Assembly (NCBI RefSeq): GCF_041435095.1
Contig: NZ_CP108025.1
Coordinates: 3,472,001 to 3,536,000 of the forward strand
Direction of reading: 5' to 3'
DNA length: 64,000 nt
Origin: Kitasatospora sp. NBC_00315
Lineage (GTDB): Bacteria > Actinomycetota > Actinomycetes > Streptomycetales > Streptomycetaceae
Shown: in pieces, positions 1 to 7,646 of the stretch
How the letters are laid out: each line of letters starts with the position of its first letter
Position numbering within the stretch: position 1 is the stretch's first letter
Made by a program: the position numbers and the translations under genes
Notes under the pieces: model-generated
Databases searched by the model: none
What the model saw: only the letters and a program-made list of their open reading frames with translations
What the model was told of the DNA's origin: nothing

Positions 1-789
1 GGGCTCGGCTGGACGGACCTCGCGATCGCCGTCGTCATGTACTTCGTGGCCTGCCACGGCATCACGATCGGCTTCCACCGTTACTTCACCCACGGCGCCT
101 TCAAGGCGAACCGGGCACTGCGGCTGACCCTGGCGGTGGCCGGCAGCCTGGCGATCGAAGGGCCGCTGGTGCGCTGGGTGGCCGACCACCGCAAGCACCA
201 CCGGTACAGCGACAAGGACGGCGACCCGCACTCGCCCTGGCGCTACGGCGAGAGCGTCCCGGCCCTGCTGAAGGGCCTGTGGTGGGCGCACATGGGCTGG
301 CTGTTCGACGAGGAGCAGACCCCTCAGCAGAAGTACGCACCGGATCTGATCGCGGACCCGGCCATAAAGCGGATCTCCCGGCTGTTCTGGCTCTGGACGC
401 TGATCTCGATGCTGCTGCCGCCCCTGGCCGGCGGGCTGATCACGATGTCCTGGCAGGGTGCGCTGACGGCGTTCTTCTGGGGCTCGCTGGTGCGGGTCGC
501 ACTGCTGCACCACGTGACCTGGTCGATCAACTCGATCTGCCACGCGATCGGCGCGCGGCCGTTCAAGTCGCGCGACCGTTCGGGCAACGTGTGGTGGCTG
601 GCCGTCCTGTCCTGCGGGGAGTCCTGGCACAACCTGCACCACGCGGACCCGACCTCGGCGCGACACGGCGTGCTCCGCGGGCAGGTGGACTCCTCGGCGC
701 GGCTGATCCGGTGGTTCGAACAGGCCGGGTGGGCGCGGGACGTCCGCTGGCCGGACGCGGAGCGGATCGCCGCCCGTCGCGCCGCATGA
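1..789 (+). CDS. Acyl-CoA/fatty acid desaturase, 5'-truncated by window edge
   Basis: This is a membrane di-iron fatty-acid desaturase of the delta-9 type, which introduces a cis double bond into acyl chains. The reading frame is open from base 1, so the true start lies upstream. All three histidine boxes are present: HRYFTH, HRKHH and HNLHH. Hydrophobic segments lie between the first and last boxes, as expected for this family. The visible part is 262 residues, so roughly the first 50-80 residues of a typical actinobacterial desaturase are missing. Its TGA overlaps an in-frame ATG of the following TetR gene, and the next likely start lies 27 bases further on. The two genes are probably co-transcribed and the regulator may control the desaturase. 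Confidence 0.92.
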   Translation, partial: GLGWTDLAIAVVMYFVACHGITIGFHRYFTHGAFKANRALRLTLAVAGSLAIEGPLVRWVADHRKHHRYSDKDGDPHSPWRYGESVPALLKGLWWAHMGWLFDEEQTPQQKYAPDLIADPAIKRISRLFWLWTLISMLLPPLAGGLITMSWQGALTAFFWGSLVRVALLHHVTWSINSICHAIGARPFKSRDRSGNVWWLAVLSCGESWHNLHHADPTSARHGVLRGQVDSSARLIRWFEQAGWARDVRWPDAERIAARRAA

Positions 790-815
790 CCCGTCGGCTG
801 CAGCATGATGTAGGG

Positions 816-1568
816 GTGAACGGGAGCAGCGGAGACAGCGCAGACGGCCGGCGGACCTCGCGAACGGGTGCTGCGGCGGGTGCTGCGGCAGGCACCGCGG
901 CGGCTCCCTCGGGCCGCCAGCGGGCCGCTGCCCCGGCGGCCCGGCCCCGGGGCGGCCGGGTCCGGATGACGGGCAAGCAGCGGCGGGAGCAGCTGCTGGA
1001 CATCGGCCGTTCGGTGTTCGCCGAGCGCGGTTACGACGGGACGTCGGTGGAGGAGATCGCCGAGCGTGCCGGGGTGTCGAAGCCGGTGGTCTACGAGCAT
1101 TTCGGGGGCAAGGAGGGGCTGTACGCGGTCGTGGTCGACCGCGAGATGCAGCTGCTGCTGGACATGGTGACGGGGGCGCTCACCGGGGGGCACTCGCGGG
1201 AGCTGCTGGAGCAGGCGGCGTTCGCGCTGATGGACTACATCGACACGTCCACGGACGGTTTCAAGATCCTCGTCCGGGACTCGCCGGTGGCACAGTCGAC
1301 CGGGACCTTCGCGTCGTTGATCAGTGACATCGCGGTCCAGGTGGAGGACATCCTGGGGCTGGAGTTCAAGGCCCGGGGGTTCGACGCGCGACTGGCCCCG
1401 ATGTACTCGCAGATGCTGGTGGGGATGGTCGCGCTCACCGGGCAGTGGTGGCTGGAGGTGCGCAAGCCCGGCAAGGCCGAGGTGGCGGCGCACCTGGTGA
1501 ATCTCGCCTGGCACGGCCTGGAGGGCATGGAGCGGCACCCGAAGCTGGTGGGCGACCGCCAGGCCTGA
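816..1568 (+). CDS. TetR-family transcriptional regulator
   Basis: The conserved region starts at MTGKQRREQLLDIG and includes a clear TetR helix-turn-helix (EEIAERAGVSKPVVYEHFGGKEGLY). A ligand-binding half follows with no recognised effector. Three starts are possible: ATG 786 overlapping the desaturase stop, GTG 816, or ATG 966 just before the HTH. I chose GTG 816 because CATGAT (804-809) lies 6 bases upstream and could act as a -10 for a leaderless transcript. The Ala/Gly/Arg-rich residues before the HTH look unstructured, so the start is uncertain. Coupling to the desaturase suggests a role in membrane-lipid control, which is inference. Confidence 0.85.
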   Translation: MNGSSGDSADGRRTSRTGAAAGAAAGTAAAPSGRQRAAAPAARPRGGRVRMTGKQRREQLLDIGRSVFAERGYDGTSVEEIAERAGVSKPVVYEHFGGKEGLYAVVVDREMQLLLDMVTGALTGGHSRELLEQAAFALMDYIDTSTDGFKILVRDSPVAQSTGTFASLISDIAVQVEDILGLEFKARGFDARLAPMYSQMLVGMVALTGQWWLEVRKPGKAEVAAHLVNLAWHGLEGMERHPKLVGDRQA

Positions 1569-1676
1569 GCCCGAACGGGGACGGCACGGCCCGAACGGGG
1601 GGACGGCAGCGCCCGGACGTGGGTACGGCGGCGCCCGGACGCAGGTGCGACAGCGCCCGAACGTGGGGACGACAGC
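1569..1676. repeat. 22-bp tandem repeat, about 5 copies
   Basis: Five head-to-tail units, one of 20 bp and four of 22 bp, begin at 1569, 1589, 1611, 1633 and 1655. Each starts with gcccgaac or gcccggac. The array starts directly after the TetR stop codon and fills most of the convergent gap before tam. No gene is visible in it. Confidence 0.85.
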
Positions 1677-1728
1677 GCCCGGCGCCGGCCGGGAGGCTCG
1701 GTACCGGACCGGGAGGCCCGTTACCGGC

Positions 1729-2556
1729 TCAGTACCGGACCGCGACGGCGAAGATCCGGCGGAACGGGAAGACCGTCCCGTGCGGGCCGGCCGGATAGGC
1801 CTCACGCAGCAGCGCGCCGTACTCGGCGAGGAAGGCGGCCCGGTCCTCGGGTGCGGCGAGCCGGCCCAGGACGGGGCGCAGGGCGGTCCCCTTGACCCAT
1901 TCCAGGACGGGGTCGGGGCCGGCGAGCAGGGTCAGGTAGGTGGTTTCCCAGACGTCGGGGGTGCAGTGGGCACCGGCGAGCGCGTCCAGGTAGGTCTCGG
2001 GGCGGTGGACGCCCGCACGGGTGGCGTCGCCTCCGAGGAGGTCGCGCCAGCGGGGGCTGCGGCGCAGACCGGCGAGCAGCGTGTGACTGGGCGCGTCGAA
2101 GTTGCCGGGGACCTGGAACGCGAGGACGGCGCCGGGCTTCAGCGCGGCGGCCCAGCGGGGCAGCAGGTCGAGGTGCCCGTCGACCCACTGGAGGGTGGCG
2201 TTGCTGACGACGAGGTCGGGCCGGGCGTCCGCGGGGTCGTAGCCGCGGGCGTCGGCCAGCAGGTAGTCGGCGGTGGGTTCGCCCTCCGCGCGGGCGGTGG
2301 CGAGCATCTCGGGGGAGCTGTCGATGCCGGTGAGGCGGCCCCCCGGCCAGCGGCGGCGCAGCACGGCGGTGGAGTTTCCCGGTCCGCAGCCGATGTCGAG
2401 GACGGTGGGCGCCGGTTCGTGCGGGAGGGCGGGGACCCTGGCCAGGAGGTCGTGCAGCGGCCTGGTCCGTTCGTCGGCGAAGCGCAGGTACTGGGCCGGG
2501 TCCCAGTGGACCGTGCCCGGCTCGGGCTGCTGGGCGGGGCTCGGAGTGGACCTCAT
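1729..2556 (-). CDS. tam: Trans-aconitate 2-methyltransferase
   Basis: This SAM-dependent methyltransferase of 275 residues should methylate trans-aconitate, a by-product that inhibits aconitase. The SAM-binding motif VLDIGCGPGNST is followed by GIDSSPEML and the Tam-type segment SNATLQWVDGH. The C-terminal half (HRPETYLDAL, ETTYL) also fits Tam. ATG 2556 was chosen over a TTG four codons upstream because GGAGG sits 5 bases before it. The gene is divergent from a MarR regulator, with operator-like palindromes between them. This matches the known tam/TamR arrangement of Streptomyces coelicolor, where TamR responds to citrate, aconitate and isocitrate. Confidence 0.93.
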   Translation of the reverse strand: MRSTPSPAQQPEPGTVHWDPAQYLRFADERTRPLHDLLARVPALPHEPAPTVLDIGCGPGNSTAVLRRRWPGGRLTGIDSSPEMLATARAEGEPTADYLLADARGYDPADARPDLVVSNATLQWVDGHLDLLPRWAAALKPGAVLAFQVPGNFDAPSHTLLAGLRRSPRWRDLLGGDATRAGVHRPETYLDALAGAHCTPDVWETTYLTLLAGPDPVLEWVKGTALRPVLGRLAAPEDRAAFLAEYGALLREAYPAGPHGTVFPFRRIFAVAVRY

Positions 2557-2570
2557 GACGGCCTCCAAAG

Positions 2571-2588
2571 TATCTCGACATCAAGATA
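2571..2588. promoter_or_regulatory. TamR operator 1 (18-bp palindrome)
   Basis: TATCTCGACATCAAGATA is an imperfect 18-bp palindrome of the MarR/TamR type. It lies in the short leader of tam, between the predicted transcription start and the ATG, so a bound regulator would block elongation or initiation. Confidence 0.8.
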
Positions 2589-2597
2589 TCCAAGGGC

Positions 2598-2626
2598 AGC
2601 ATGTCCTTTACATTTCTCGACGTCAA
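2598..2626 (-). promoter_or_regulatory. tam promoter
   Basis: On the minus strand TTGACG (2626-2621) is followed after 17 bases by CATGCT (2603-2598). Predicted transcription starts near 2591, upstream of operator 1. Confidence 0.55.
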
Positions 2627-2630
2627 GAGA
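2613..2630. promoter_or_regulatory. TamR operator 2 (18-bp palindrome)
   Basis: TTTCTCGACGTCAAGAGA has a 16-bp core palindrome (2615-2630) matching operator 1. It contains the -35 hexamer of the tam promoter on the minus strand and abuts the -35 of the tamR promoter, so one bound dimer could repress both directions. Confidence 0.8.
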
Positions 2631-2631
2631 C

Positions 2632-2659
2632 TTCACATCGACACATCCCCCGATACACT
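2632..2659 (+). promoter_or_regulatory. tamR promoter, leaderless
   Basis: TTCACA (2632-2637) and TACACT (2654-2659) are separated by 16 bases. The -10 ends 7 bases before the ATG at 2667, so transcription should begin at the start codon itself. Confidence 0.65.
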
Positions 2660-2666
2660 GATCGAC

Positions 2667-3164
2667 ATGGAGGACGAGGTCGACCGCCTGGTCGCAGCAT
2701 GGCGCCGTGAGCGCCCCGACCTCGACGTGGAACCACTTGAGGTGCTCAGTCGGGTCAGCCGGCTCGCCAGACACCTGGACCGGGCCCGCCGCACGGCTTT
2801 CGCCGAGCACGGCCTGGAGCCGTGGGAGTTCGACGTCCTGACGGCCCTTCGGCGCGCCGGTTCGCCGTACCAGCTCTCCCCCGGTCAGCTGCTGACCCAG
2901 ACCCTGGTGACCTCCGGCACGATGACCAACCGGATCGACCGCCTCACCGGCAAGGGCCTGGTCAAGCGGCTGCCCGATCCGGACGACCGCCGGGGTGTAC
3001 TGGTCCGCCTCACCGACGACGGCCGGGACCGCGCCGACCAGGCGCTGGCCGGCCTGCTGGCGCACGAGCGGGCCCTGCTCGCCGAACTCTCCGCCGGTCA
3101 GCAGGGCGAACTGGCCGGGCTGCTGCGGCAGCTGGTCGCGCCCTTCGACAACGTCCCGGGCTGA
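2667..3164 (+). CDS. tamR: MarR-family regulator TamR
   Basis: This winged-helix MarR protein has 165 residues. The DNA-binding region includes QTLVTSGTMTNRIDRLTGKGLVKRL, and the wing carries the family motif DPDDRRGVLVRLTDDG. The longer frame from ATG 2601 was rejected because its first 22 codons read through operator 2 and the promoter, while ATG 2667 fits a leaderless start. Divergence from tam and two matching palindromes support identity with TamR, which senses citrate, cis/trans-aconitate and isocitrate and derepresses tam when aconitase fails. It probably represses itself too. Sequence alone does not show the ligand. Confidence 0.88.
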   Translation: MEDEVDRLVAAWRRERPDLDVEPLEVLSRVSRLARHLDRARRTAFAEHGLEPWEFDVLTALRRAGSPYQLSPGQLLTQTLVTSGTMTNRIDRLTGKGLVKRLPDPDDRRGVLVRLTDDGRDRADQALAGLLAHERALLAELSAGQQGELAGLLRQLVAPFDNVPG

Positions 3165-3182
3165 CCGTACCGGCTTCCCGCC

Positions 3183-3234
3183 CGACCCGTTCCACCGACC
3201 CGCTTCACCGACCCGTTCCACCGACCCGGTCCAC
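3183..3234. repeat. 13-bp tandem repeat, 4 copies
   Basis: Four consecutive 13-bp units of the type cgacccgttccac start at 3183, 3196, 3209 and 3222, in the convergent gap between tamR and the next minus-strand gene. Confidence 0.8.
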
Positions 3235-3304
3235 CCGCCCGGTCCGCCGGTGCTGCCACCGTGCCCGCGTTCCGGCGGGTGCCGGGCGGGGCGGGCGACG
3301 GAGA

Positions 3305-4246
3305 TCAACCCGCACCGGGCCCGGCGGCCGAGACGACGGGCGGCGGAGCCGTACGCGGGGCCTGATCCGTACGGGGAGTGGGGTCGGCGGGGCCGACGCC
3401 CGCCCGGCGGGCGACCGCGACGGCGGCGAGCGTGGAGTGCACCCCGAGCTTGCCGAGCACGTTCTGCATGTGGGTGCGAACGGTGTGCGGGGAGAGGTAG
3501 AGCCGTTCGGCGGTCGCCTGGCGACCGAGACCGGCGGTCATGCACCGGAGGATCTGCTTCTCGCGCGGGGTGAGGGTGTCGACCAGGCGCTCACTCTCGG
3601 TGCGGTCGCGCCGGGCGGTGGTGAGTTCCCGGATGACGGCGGTCAGCAGAGCGGGCGGGAGGTGGGTCTCGTCCCGCAGGACACCGCGGATGACGGCGGT
3701 GAGCCGGGCGAGGGAGCTGTCCTTGGCGACCCAGCCGCAGGCTCCGGCGTGCAGGGCGCGGGCCGCGCGGCGGGGATCGTCGTCGGCGGCGAGGACGACG
3801 GCGCGCAGCCGGGGGTGGTTGCGCCGCACGCGGGCCAGCAGGGTGATGCCGTCGGGCGGCGGACCACCGTTCTCGCCCGGTTGGTCCACCACGCGGTCGG
3901 CGTAGGGCGCCGCCGCCGTGGGGACGGCCGCGGGCACCGGCAGGGCCGGGCGGCGGGCCGCGGGCAGCGGGGAGACGGTGGCCGGGGGCTCTCCGACGGG
4001 GCCCGCGACGCCCCCCGGGCGGGGTCGACGGGCGGACGACTGGGAGTCGGGCGCCCCGAGGTCGGCGTCGACGAGGACGACGTCGAAGGGCCGGCCCTCC
4101 CGGGCGGCGCGCTCCAGAGCGCGCTCGGCGGCGCCGGCACTTCCTGCGGCCCCGACCTCGACGTCGGGCTCGGCCGCGAGGGCCGCGGACAGCGCCTCGG
4201 CGAAGATCCGGTGGTCGTCGACCACCAGCACACGGATCCGCCCCAT
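3305..4246 (-). CDS. NarL/LuxR-type response regulator with long receiver insertion
   Basis: The protein has 313 residues, against about 220 usual for the family. The receiver starts normally (VLVVDDHRIFAEAL, acidic D10/D11) and the phospho-acceptor is Asp60 in VLVDADLG. Residues about 66-131 are then an Ala/Pro/Gly-rich insertion before the receiver resumes at GITLLARVRR. The switch lysine is retained (GWVAKDSSL, about K175). The C-terminal LuxR helix-turn-helix is complete (LTPREKQILRCM through SPHTVRTHMQNVLGKLGV). ATG 4246 has GGGGAG 5 bases upstream. No sensor kinase is adjacent, so it is an orphan. The insertion lies in the beta3-alpha3 region and may alter phosphorylation or dimerisation, which is inference. 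Confidence 0.88.
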   Translation of the reverse strand: MGRIRVLVVDDHRIFAEALSAALAAEPDVEVGAAGSAGAAERALERAAREGRPFDVVLVDADLGAPDSQSSARRPRPGGVAGPVGEPPATVSPLPAARRPALPVPAAVPTAAAPYADRVVDQPGENGGPPPDGITLLARVRRNHPRLRAVVLAADDDPRRAARALHAGACGWVAKDSSLARLTAVIRGVLRDETHLPPALLTAVIRELTTARRDRTESERLVDTLTPREKQILRCMTAGLGRQATAERLYLSPHTVRTHMQNVLGKLGVHSTLAAVAVARRAGVGPADPTPRTDQAPRTAPPPVVSAAGPGAG

Positions 4247-4512
4247 CGTGACTCCCCTGTGCTACGGCACCGGACCCATCCACCAGCGGAATCAGCGTAC
4301 GGGGGTGGGGGCACGATCGGTGGTGGTTTGGTGAAGTTTCGTCAGATCGTGGGGAGTTGGGCGTTCGATACCCGCACGCCTGGATCGTCGCGGCCCGAAG
4401 ACCCGCTGCTCGGAGTCGCCCGGGTCAGGCGAAGGTGTCGGTCCCCCGGGGCCGGTCCGCGCCGCGCCGTACCGCTGCGGAGCGGTGGGTGCGGCGCGGG
4501 CCGGTGCCCGGG

Positions 4513-4594
4513 GTCCGTCGGTGCTGTTCGGTCCGTCGGCGCTGTTCGGCCCGTCGGTGCTGTTCGGCCCGTCGGTGCTGTTCGGCCCGTCGGT
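4513..4594. repeat. 18-bp tandem repeat, 4.5 copies
   Basis: Units of the type gtccgtcggtgctgttcg begin at 4513, 4531, 4549 and 4567, with a partial fifth to 4594. The array sits in the 396-bp gap between the response regulator and galE. Apart from it I see no gene in 4247-4642. Confidence 0.85.
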
Positions 4595-4642
4595 TGTGCG
4601 GGGCCCTCGGTGGTGCCCCGGGTCAGGCGGTGGTGTCCCGGG

Positions 4643-5638
4643 TCAGGCGGTGGCGGTGGCGGTGGCCGCGGCACGCGCCAGAGCGAACTCCCAGGCGTCG
4701 GAGACGATCGCGTCCAGATCGGGACGACGCGGAGTCCACCCCAGCTCCCGGTGGGCCCGCTCCGCCGACGCGACCAGAACGGCCGGATCCCCCGCCCGAC
4801 GCCCCGCCGTCACCACCGGGATCTCCCGACCCGTCACCCGCCGCACCGCGTCGATCACCTCCCGAACCGAGAAACCACTCCCGTTGCCCAGATTGCAGAT
4901 CAGGTGCTCACCCGCCCGCGCCACCTCCAACGCCAGCAGATGGGCCTGCGCCAGATCCGCCACATGGATGTAGTCACGAACACACGTACCGTCCGGCGTC
5001 GGATAGTCGTCCCCGTACACCGCGATGTGCTCCCGCTGACCCAACGCCGCCTGGAACACCAACGGAATCAGATGCGACTCCGGATCATGCCGCTCCCCGT
5101 ACACCGCACCCGACACCGACGCATACGCACCCGCCACGTTGAAGTAGCGAAGACTCACCGCCGCCAGACCGTGCGCCACCGCCTCACTCGTGATCAGGTG
5201 GTCCACCGCCAACTTCGTCGCACCATAGGTGTTCGTCGGCGACGTCCGCGCACCCTCCCCGATCGGCACCACCTCCGGCTCCCCGTACACCGCCGCCGTC
5301 GAGGAGAACACCAACCTGCGCACACCCGCCCCACGCATCGCCGCGACCAACTCCAGCGAACCCGCCACGTTGTTGCGCCAGTACTTCTCCGGATCCTGCA
5401 CCGACTCACCCACCTGCGACGACGCCGCGAAATGCAACACCCCGTCGAAGGACCCGTCCAACACCTCCCCCGCATCCTGGATCCGCCCCTGCACGAACAC
5501 CGCACCCGCCGGCACACCCGCACGGAAACCCGTCGAAAGATCGTCCAGAACCACCACCTCGTGGCCCGCCTCCAGCAGATGGGCACCCACCACACTGCCC
5601 ACATAACCGGCACCACCGGTGACCAGGTACTTACTCAT
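4643..5638 (-). CDS. galE: UDP-glucose 4-epimerase
   Basis: This short-chain dehydrogenase-type epimerase of 331 residues interconverts UDP-glucose and UDP-galactose. The NAD-binding motif TGGAGYVGS is at residues 7-15. The catalytic Ser/Thr region [10 protein letters not shown] and the YxxxK motif YGATK follow, then the GalE-typical [10 protein letters not shown] and [14 protein letters not shown] 5638 has GGGAGG 7 bases upstream, so the longer frame to 5824 was not used. The C terminus ends in an Ala/Thr run encoded by a short repeat. It stands alone rather than in a gal operon and more likely supplies UDP-sugars for cell-envelope glycans than galactose catabolism. Confidence 0.95.
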   Translation of the reverse strand: MSKYLVTGGAGYVGSVVGAHLLEAGHEVVVLDDLSTGFRAGVPAGAVFVQGRIQDAGEVLDGSFDGVLHFAASSQVGESVQDPEKYWRNNVAGSLELVAAMRGAGVRRLVFSSTAAVYGEPEVVPIGEGARTSPTNTYGATKLAVDHLITSEAVAHGLAAVSLRYFNVAGAYASVSGAVYGERHDPESHLIPLVFQAALGQREHIAVYGDDYPTPDGTCVRDYIHVADLAQAHLLALEVARAGEHLICNLGNGSGFSVREVIDAVRRVTGREIPVVTAGRRAGDPAVLVASAERAHRELGWTPRRPDLDAIVSDAWEFALARAAATATATA

Positions 5639-5904
5639 GACGCGACCTCCCGCAGCCGACCTGCCGCCGCCTCGGCGACACATCGTCGATGAACGCTTCC
5701 AGACCGGTTGCTCCCGGTGCAGGGCCATTGTCCCCCGGTCCGCGGGCACCCCGCCCCGGGCCCACAGGCAGGCCGTCCCGGGCCCACGGGCACGGCACCG
5801 GAGCAGGCGGGAGGGCGGCCGCACGGGGGGACCGGCGGAGGACGGGCGGACGGCGGGAGGGTGGCCGCGGAGGGTGGCCGCGGACGGCGGAGGCGGCGGG
5901 CGGG

Positions 5905-6573
5905 TCAGCCGCGGGCCATCCGTTCCAGCAGGCCGGTCCTGGCCGCCACGGCGGCCGCCTCCAGCCTGGTCCGCGCGCCGAGCTTCGTCAGCACCCGCTG
6001 CACGTGGGTGCGGGCCGTGCTGGCGGCGATTCCCATACCGCCCGCGATCGCCCGGGTGTCCTCGCCCTCCACGATCCTCACCAGAACCTGGACCTCACGA
6101 CGGGTCAGCAGGCGCAGCAGCCGTACCGATTCGTCGTCCGGTTCGGCGGGCGGTCTCAGCAGCTGTTCGAACACGCCCCGGAGCAGTTCGGCCGTCACCG
6201 CGGCCTCGCCGCCGCGCACCCGCGAGACGGCCCGCTCCACCACCTCTATCCGCTCGTCACTACGGATGTATCCGGCCGCACCGGCCGCGAACGCCGCCGC
6301 CACGCCGTGCAGTTCGCCCATCGGACCGAGGATGATCACCGGCACCTCGGGGCGCTCCCGACGGATCCGCCGGAGCATCTCGAAGGCGCCCGCATCACCC
6401 GGCCGGGCGATACCGAGAAGACAGACCTCGGGGCGCCGGCCCACCACCAGCTCCAGCGCGGCGCCGGCCGGCGAACCGACCGCCAACACCCGGTGCCCGC
6501 GCAGTTGCAGGGCGGTGGCGAGCGCCTCCGCCAGCAACCGGCGGTCGTCGACCACCACGAGCCGAACGCCCAC
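5905..6573 (-). CDS. Atypical LuxR-type response regulator lacking the phospho-acceptor Asp
   Basis: The protein has 222 residues from GTG 6573, which has GGGAGG 5 bases upstream; an extra 52 upstream codons are Arg/Pro-rich and were left out. The receiver begins [16 protein letters not shown], but the strand that should end in the phosphorylated Asp reads CLLGIARPG, giving Gly54 instead. The switch Lys is Arg (GYIRSDE). The C-terminal HTH is intact ([32 protein letters not shown]). It therefore probably works without phosphorylation, perhaps through a ligand or partner. There is no kinase nearby. It is more divergent than the other regulator at 3305-4246. Confidence 0.85.
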   Translation of the reverse strand: MGVRLVVVDDRRLLAEALATALQLRGHRVLAVGSPAGAALELVVGRRPEVCLLGIARPGDAGAFEMLRRIRRERPEVPVIILGPMGELHGVAAAFAAGAAGYIRSDERIEVVERAVSRVRGGEAAVTAELLRGVFEQLLRPPAEPDDESVRLLRLLTRREVQVLVRIVEGEDTRAIAGGMGIAASTARTHVQRVLTKLGARTRLEAAAVAARTGLLERMARG

Positions 6574-6776
6574 GGCGTCCTCCCAGTCCCATCCGGCCGT
6601 ACCCGTCGGGCGGGCCCGGTCCGGTCGGCGGAGCCGGCGGCCCGCGCGGCGCCGTGCCGCCCGGGTGCCTTCGCCACCGGGCGCGCCGCCGGGGCCCGCC
6701 TGTGACGCCCCATCAGAGCGCATCGGCACCGGTTGCGCCAGGGTGCGCGCACCTCAACGTCGTTGCCGGGCGCACG

Positions 6777-6805
6777 AAAAAGACCCTCGCCATTGGCGAG
6801 GGTCT
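6777..6805 (-). terminator. Rho-independent terminator of tRNA-Thr
   Basis: An 11-bp perfect stem (6781-6791 with 6795-6805, loop att) is followed on the minus strand by a run of five T. It lies just downstream of the tRNA. Confidence 0.9.
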
Positions 6806-6811
6806 TTCACT

Positions 6812-6887
6812 TGGAGCCCCCATGCGGAATCGAACCGCAGACCTTCTCCTTACCATGGAGACGCTCTACCGACTGAGCTATAGGGGC
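6812..6887 (-). tRNA. tRNA-Thr (anticodon GGU)
   Basis: The minus strand folds into a complete cloverleaf of 76 nt. The acceptor stem is GCCCCTA with TGGGGGC, the anticodon stem TCTCC/GGAGA encloses loop ATGGTAA (anticodon GGT), and the T-arm is TGCGG TTCGATT CCGCA. The 3' CCA is encoded. It decodes ACC. Confidence 0.95.
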
Positions 6888-6970
6888 GAACCGGTCGAAC
6901 AAGGAAGACAGTACATGGTCTTCGGCCGGAAAGTGAAATCCGGGACCGGCCCGCTCGGAACGCCCAGCGG

Positions 6971-6998
6971 CCCTCCCGGAGGACGTCCCCCGGGAGGG
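6971..6998 (-). terminator. Hairpin directly after the HxlR gene
   Basis: CCCTCCCGG (6971-6979) pairs with CCGGGAGGG (6990-6998), directly abutting the HxlR stop codon. There is no T-run, as is common for streptomycete terminators. Confidence 0.6.
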
Positions 6999-7514
6999 CT
7001 AGCGGGGCTCCTCCCGAGCGGCGTCCCCGTCCGCGCACCCGGTGTCGCGCTCCCGGTCGAAGCCCTCCCGGGCGGCCAGCATCAGCGGAGTGTTGAGCTC
7101 GGTCCAGCGGCCGAGCGGAGCGACCAGCGCGGCCAGCTCGCGCCCGGGCGGCAGCAGGCTGTAGACGACCCTGGGCGGGGTCTGCGGGTGCACCGTGCGA
7201 CGCACCAGACCGTGCCGCTCCAAGGTCCGCAGCGACTGGGTGAGCATCTTGCGACTGACGCCGCCGACGCCCCGCTGCAGCTCGGAGAAGCGCTGTTCGC
7301 CGGACTCGCCGAGGCTCATGAGGATCAGCAGTGACCACTTGTCGGCCAGCTCCGCGAACATGCTCCGGCTCGGGCAGCGCTGCCCGAGGACGTCGAGCTC
7401 CTGCTCCTGGGCCTGCACACCGCCGGCTTCGCACGCCACGGCCCGCGGCCCGGCGGCGTTCCGCTCCACGGCTTCCTGCCCGGCGATGGCCGACGGCCGC
7501 TCCTGGATGGTCAT
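6999..7514 (-). CDS. HxlR-family winged-helix regulator
   Basis: A 171-residue protein with the HxlR core. It has CPSRSMFAELADKWSLLIL with the N-terminal Cys typical of the family, then RFSELQRGVGGVSRKMLTQSLRTLERHGLVRR and the wing PPRVVYSLLPPGREL. ATG 7514 starts the conserved protein; the frame upstream runs into the divergent gene. The N-terminal 45 residues are unremarkable. Members with this Cys can sense quinones, aldehydes or oxidants. It faces a flavodoxin-type oxidoreductase across 132 bp containing an inverted repeat over the -10, so it most likely represses that gene and perhaps itself. Confidence 0.9.
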   Translation of the reverse strand: MTIQERPSAIAGQEAVERNAAGPRAVACEAGGVQAQEQELDVLGQRCPSRSMFAELADKWSLLILMSLGESGEQRFSELQRGVGGVSRKMLTQSLRTLERHGLVRRTVHPQTPPRVVYSLLPPGRELAALVAPLGRWTELNTPLMLAAREGFDRERDTGCADGDAAREEPR

Positions 7515-7549
7515 GACCCCAGGGTACCCCCGCGGTCTCGAATCCCTAC

Positions 7550-7587
7550 TTGGTAACCAGCAGAGACTTGGTCTATATTGGAGACCA
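7550..7587 (+). promoter_or_regulatory. Promoter and HxlR operator before the oxidoreductase
   Basis: TTGGTA (7550-7555) and TATATT (7574-7579) are spaced by 18 bases, close to a vegetative promoter. TGGTCT (7569-7574) and AGACCA (7582-7587) form an inverted repeat around the -10, and a second small palindrome TTGGTAACCA overlaps the -35. These fit binding of the divergent HxlR protein. Confidence 0.65.
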
Positions 7588-7646
7588 CGAGCGGAGCGAA
7601 CGCTCGGCCCCACGCCCTGCCCTTCCGACCCGGGAGTCACTCCGTC

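Noticed and set aside
279..815. N-terminal extension of the TetR gene overlapping the desaturase
   Set aside because: It would lie out of frame within a conserved desaturase gene and has no homologous domain.
2822..5692. Very long plus-strand open frame (956 codons) over the response regulator and galE
   Set aside because: It is antisense to two well-supported genes, Arg/Gly/Pro/Ala-rich with no domain, and arises from high GC in third positions.
6574..6729. 52-codon N-terminal extension of the atypical response regulator
   Set aside because: Arg/Pro/Ala-rich, no ribosome site at its ATG, while GTG 6573 directly before the receiver has a good one.
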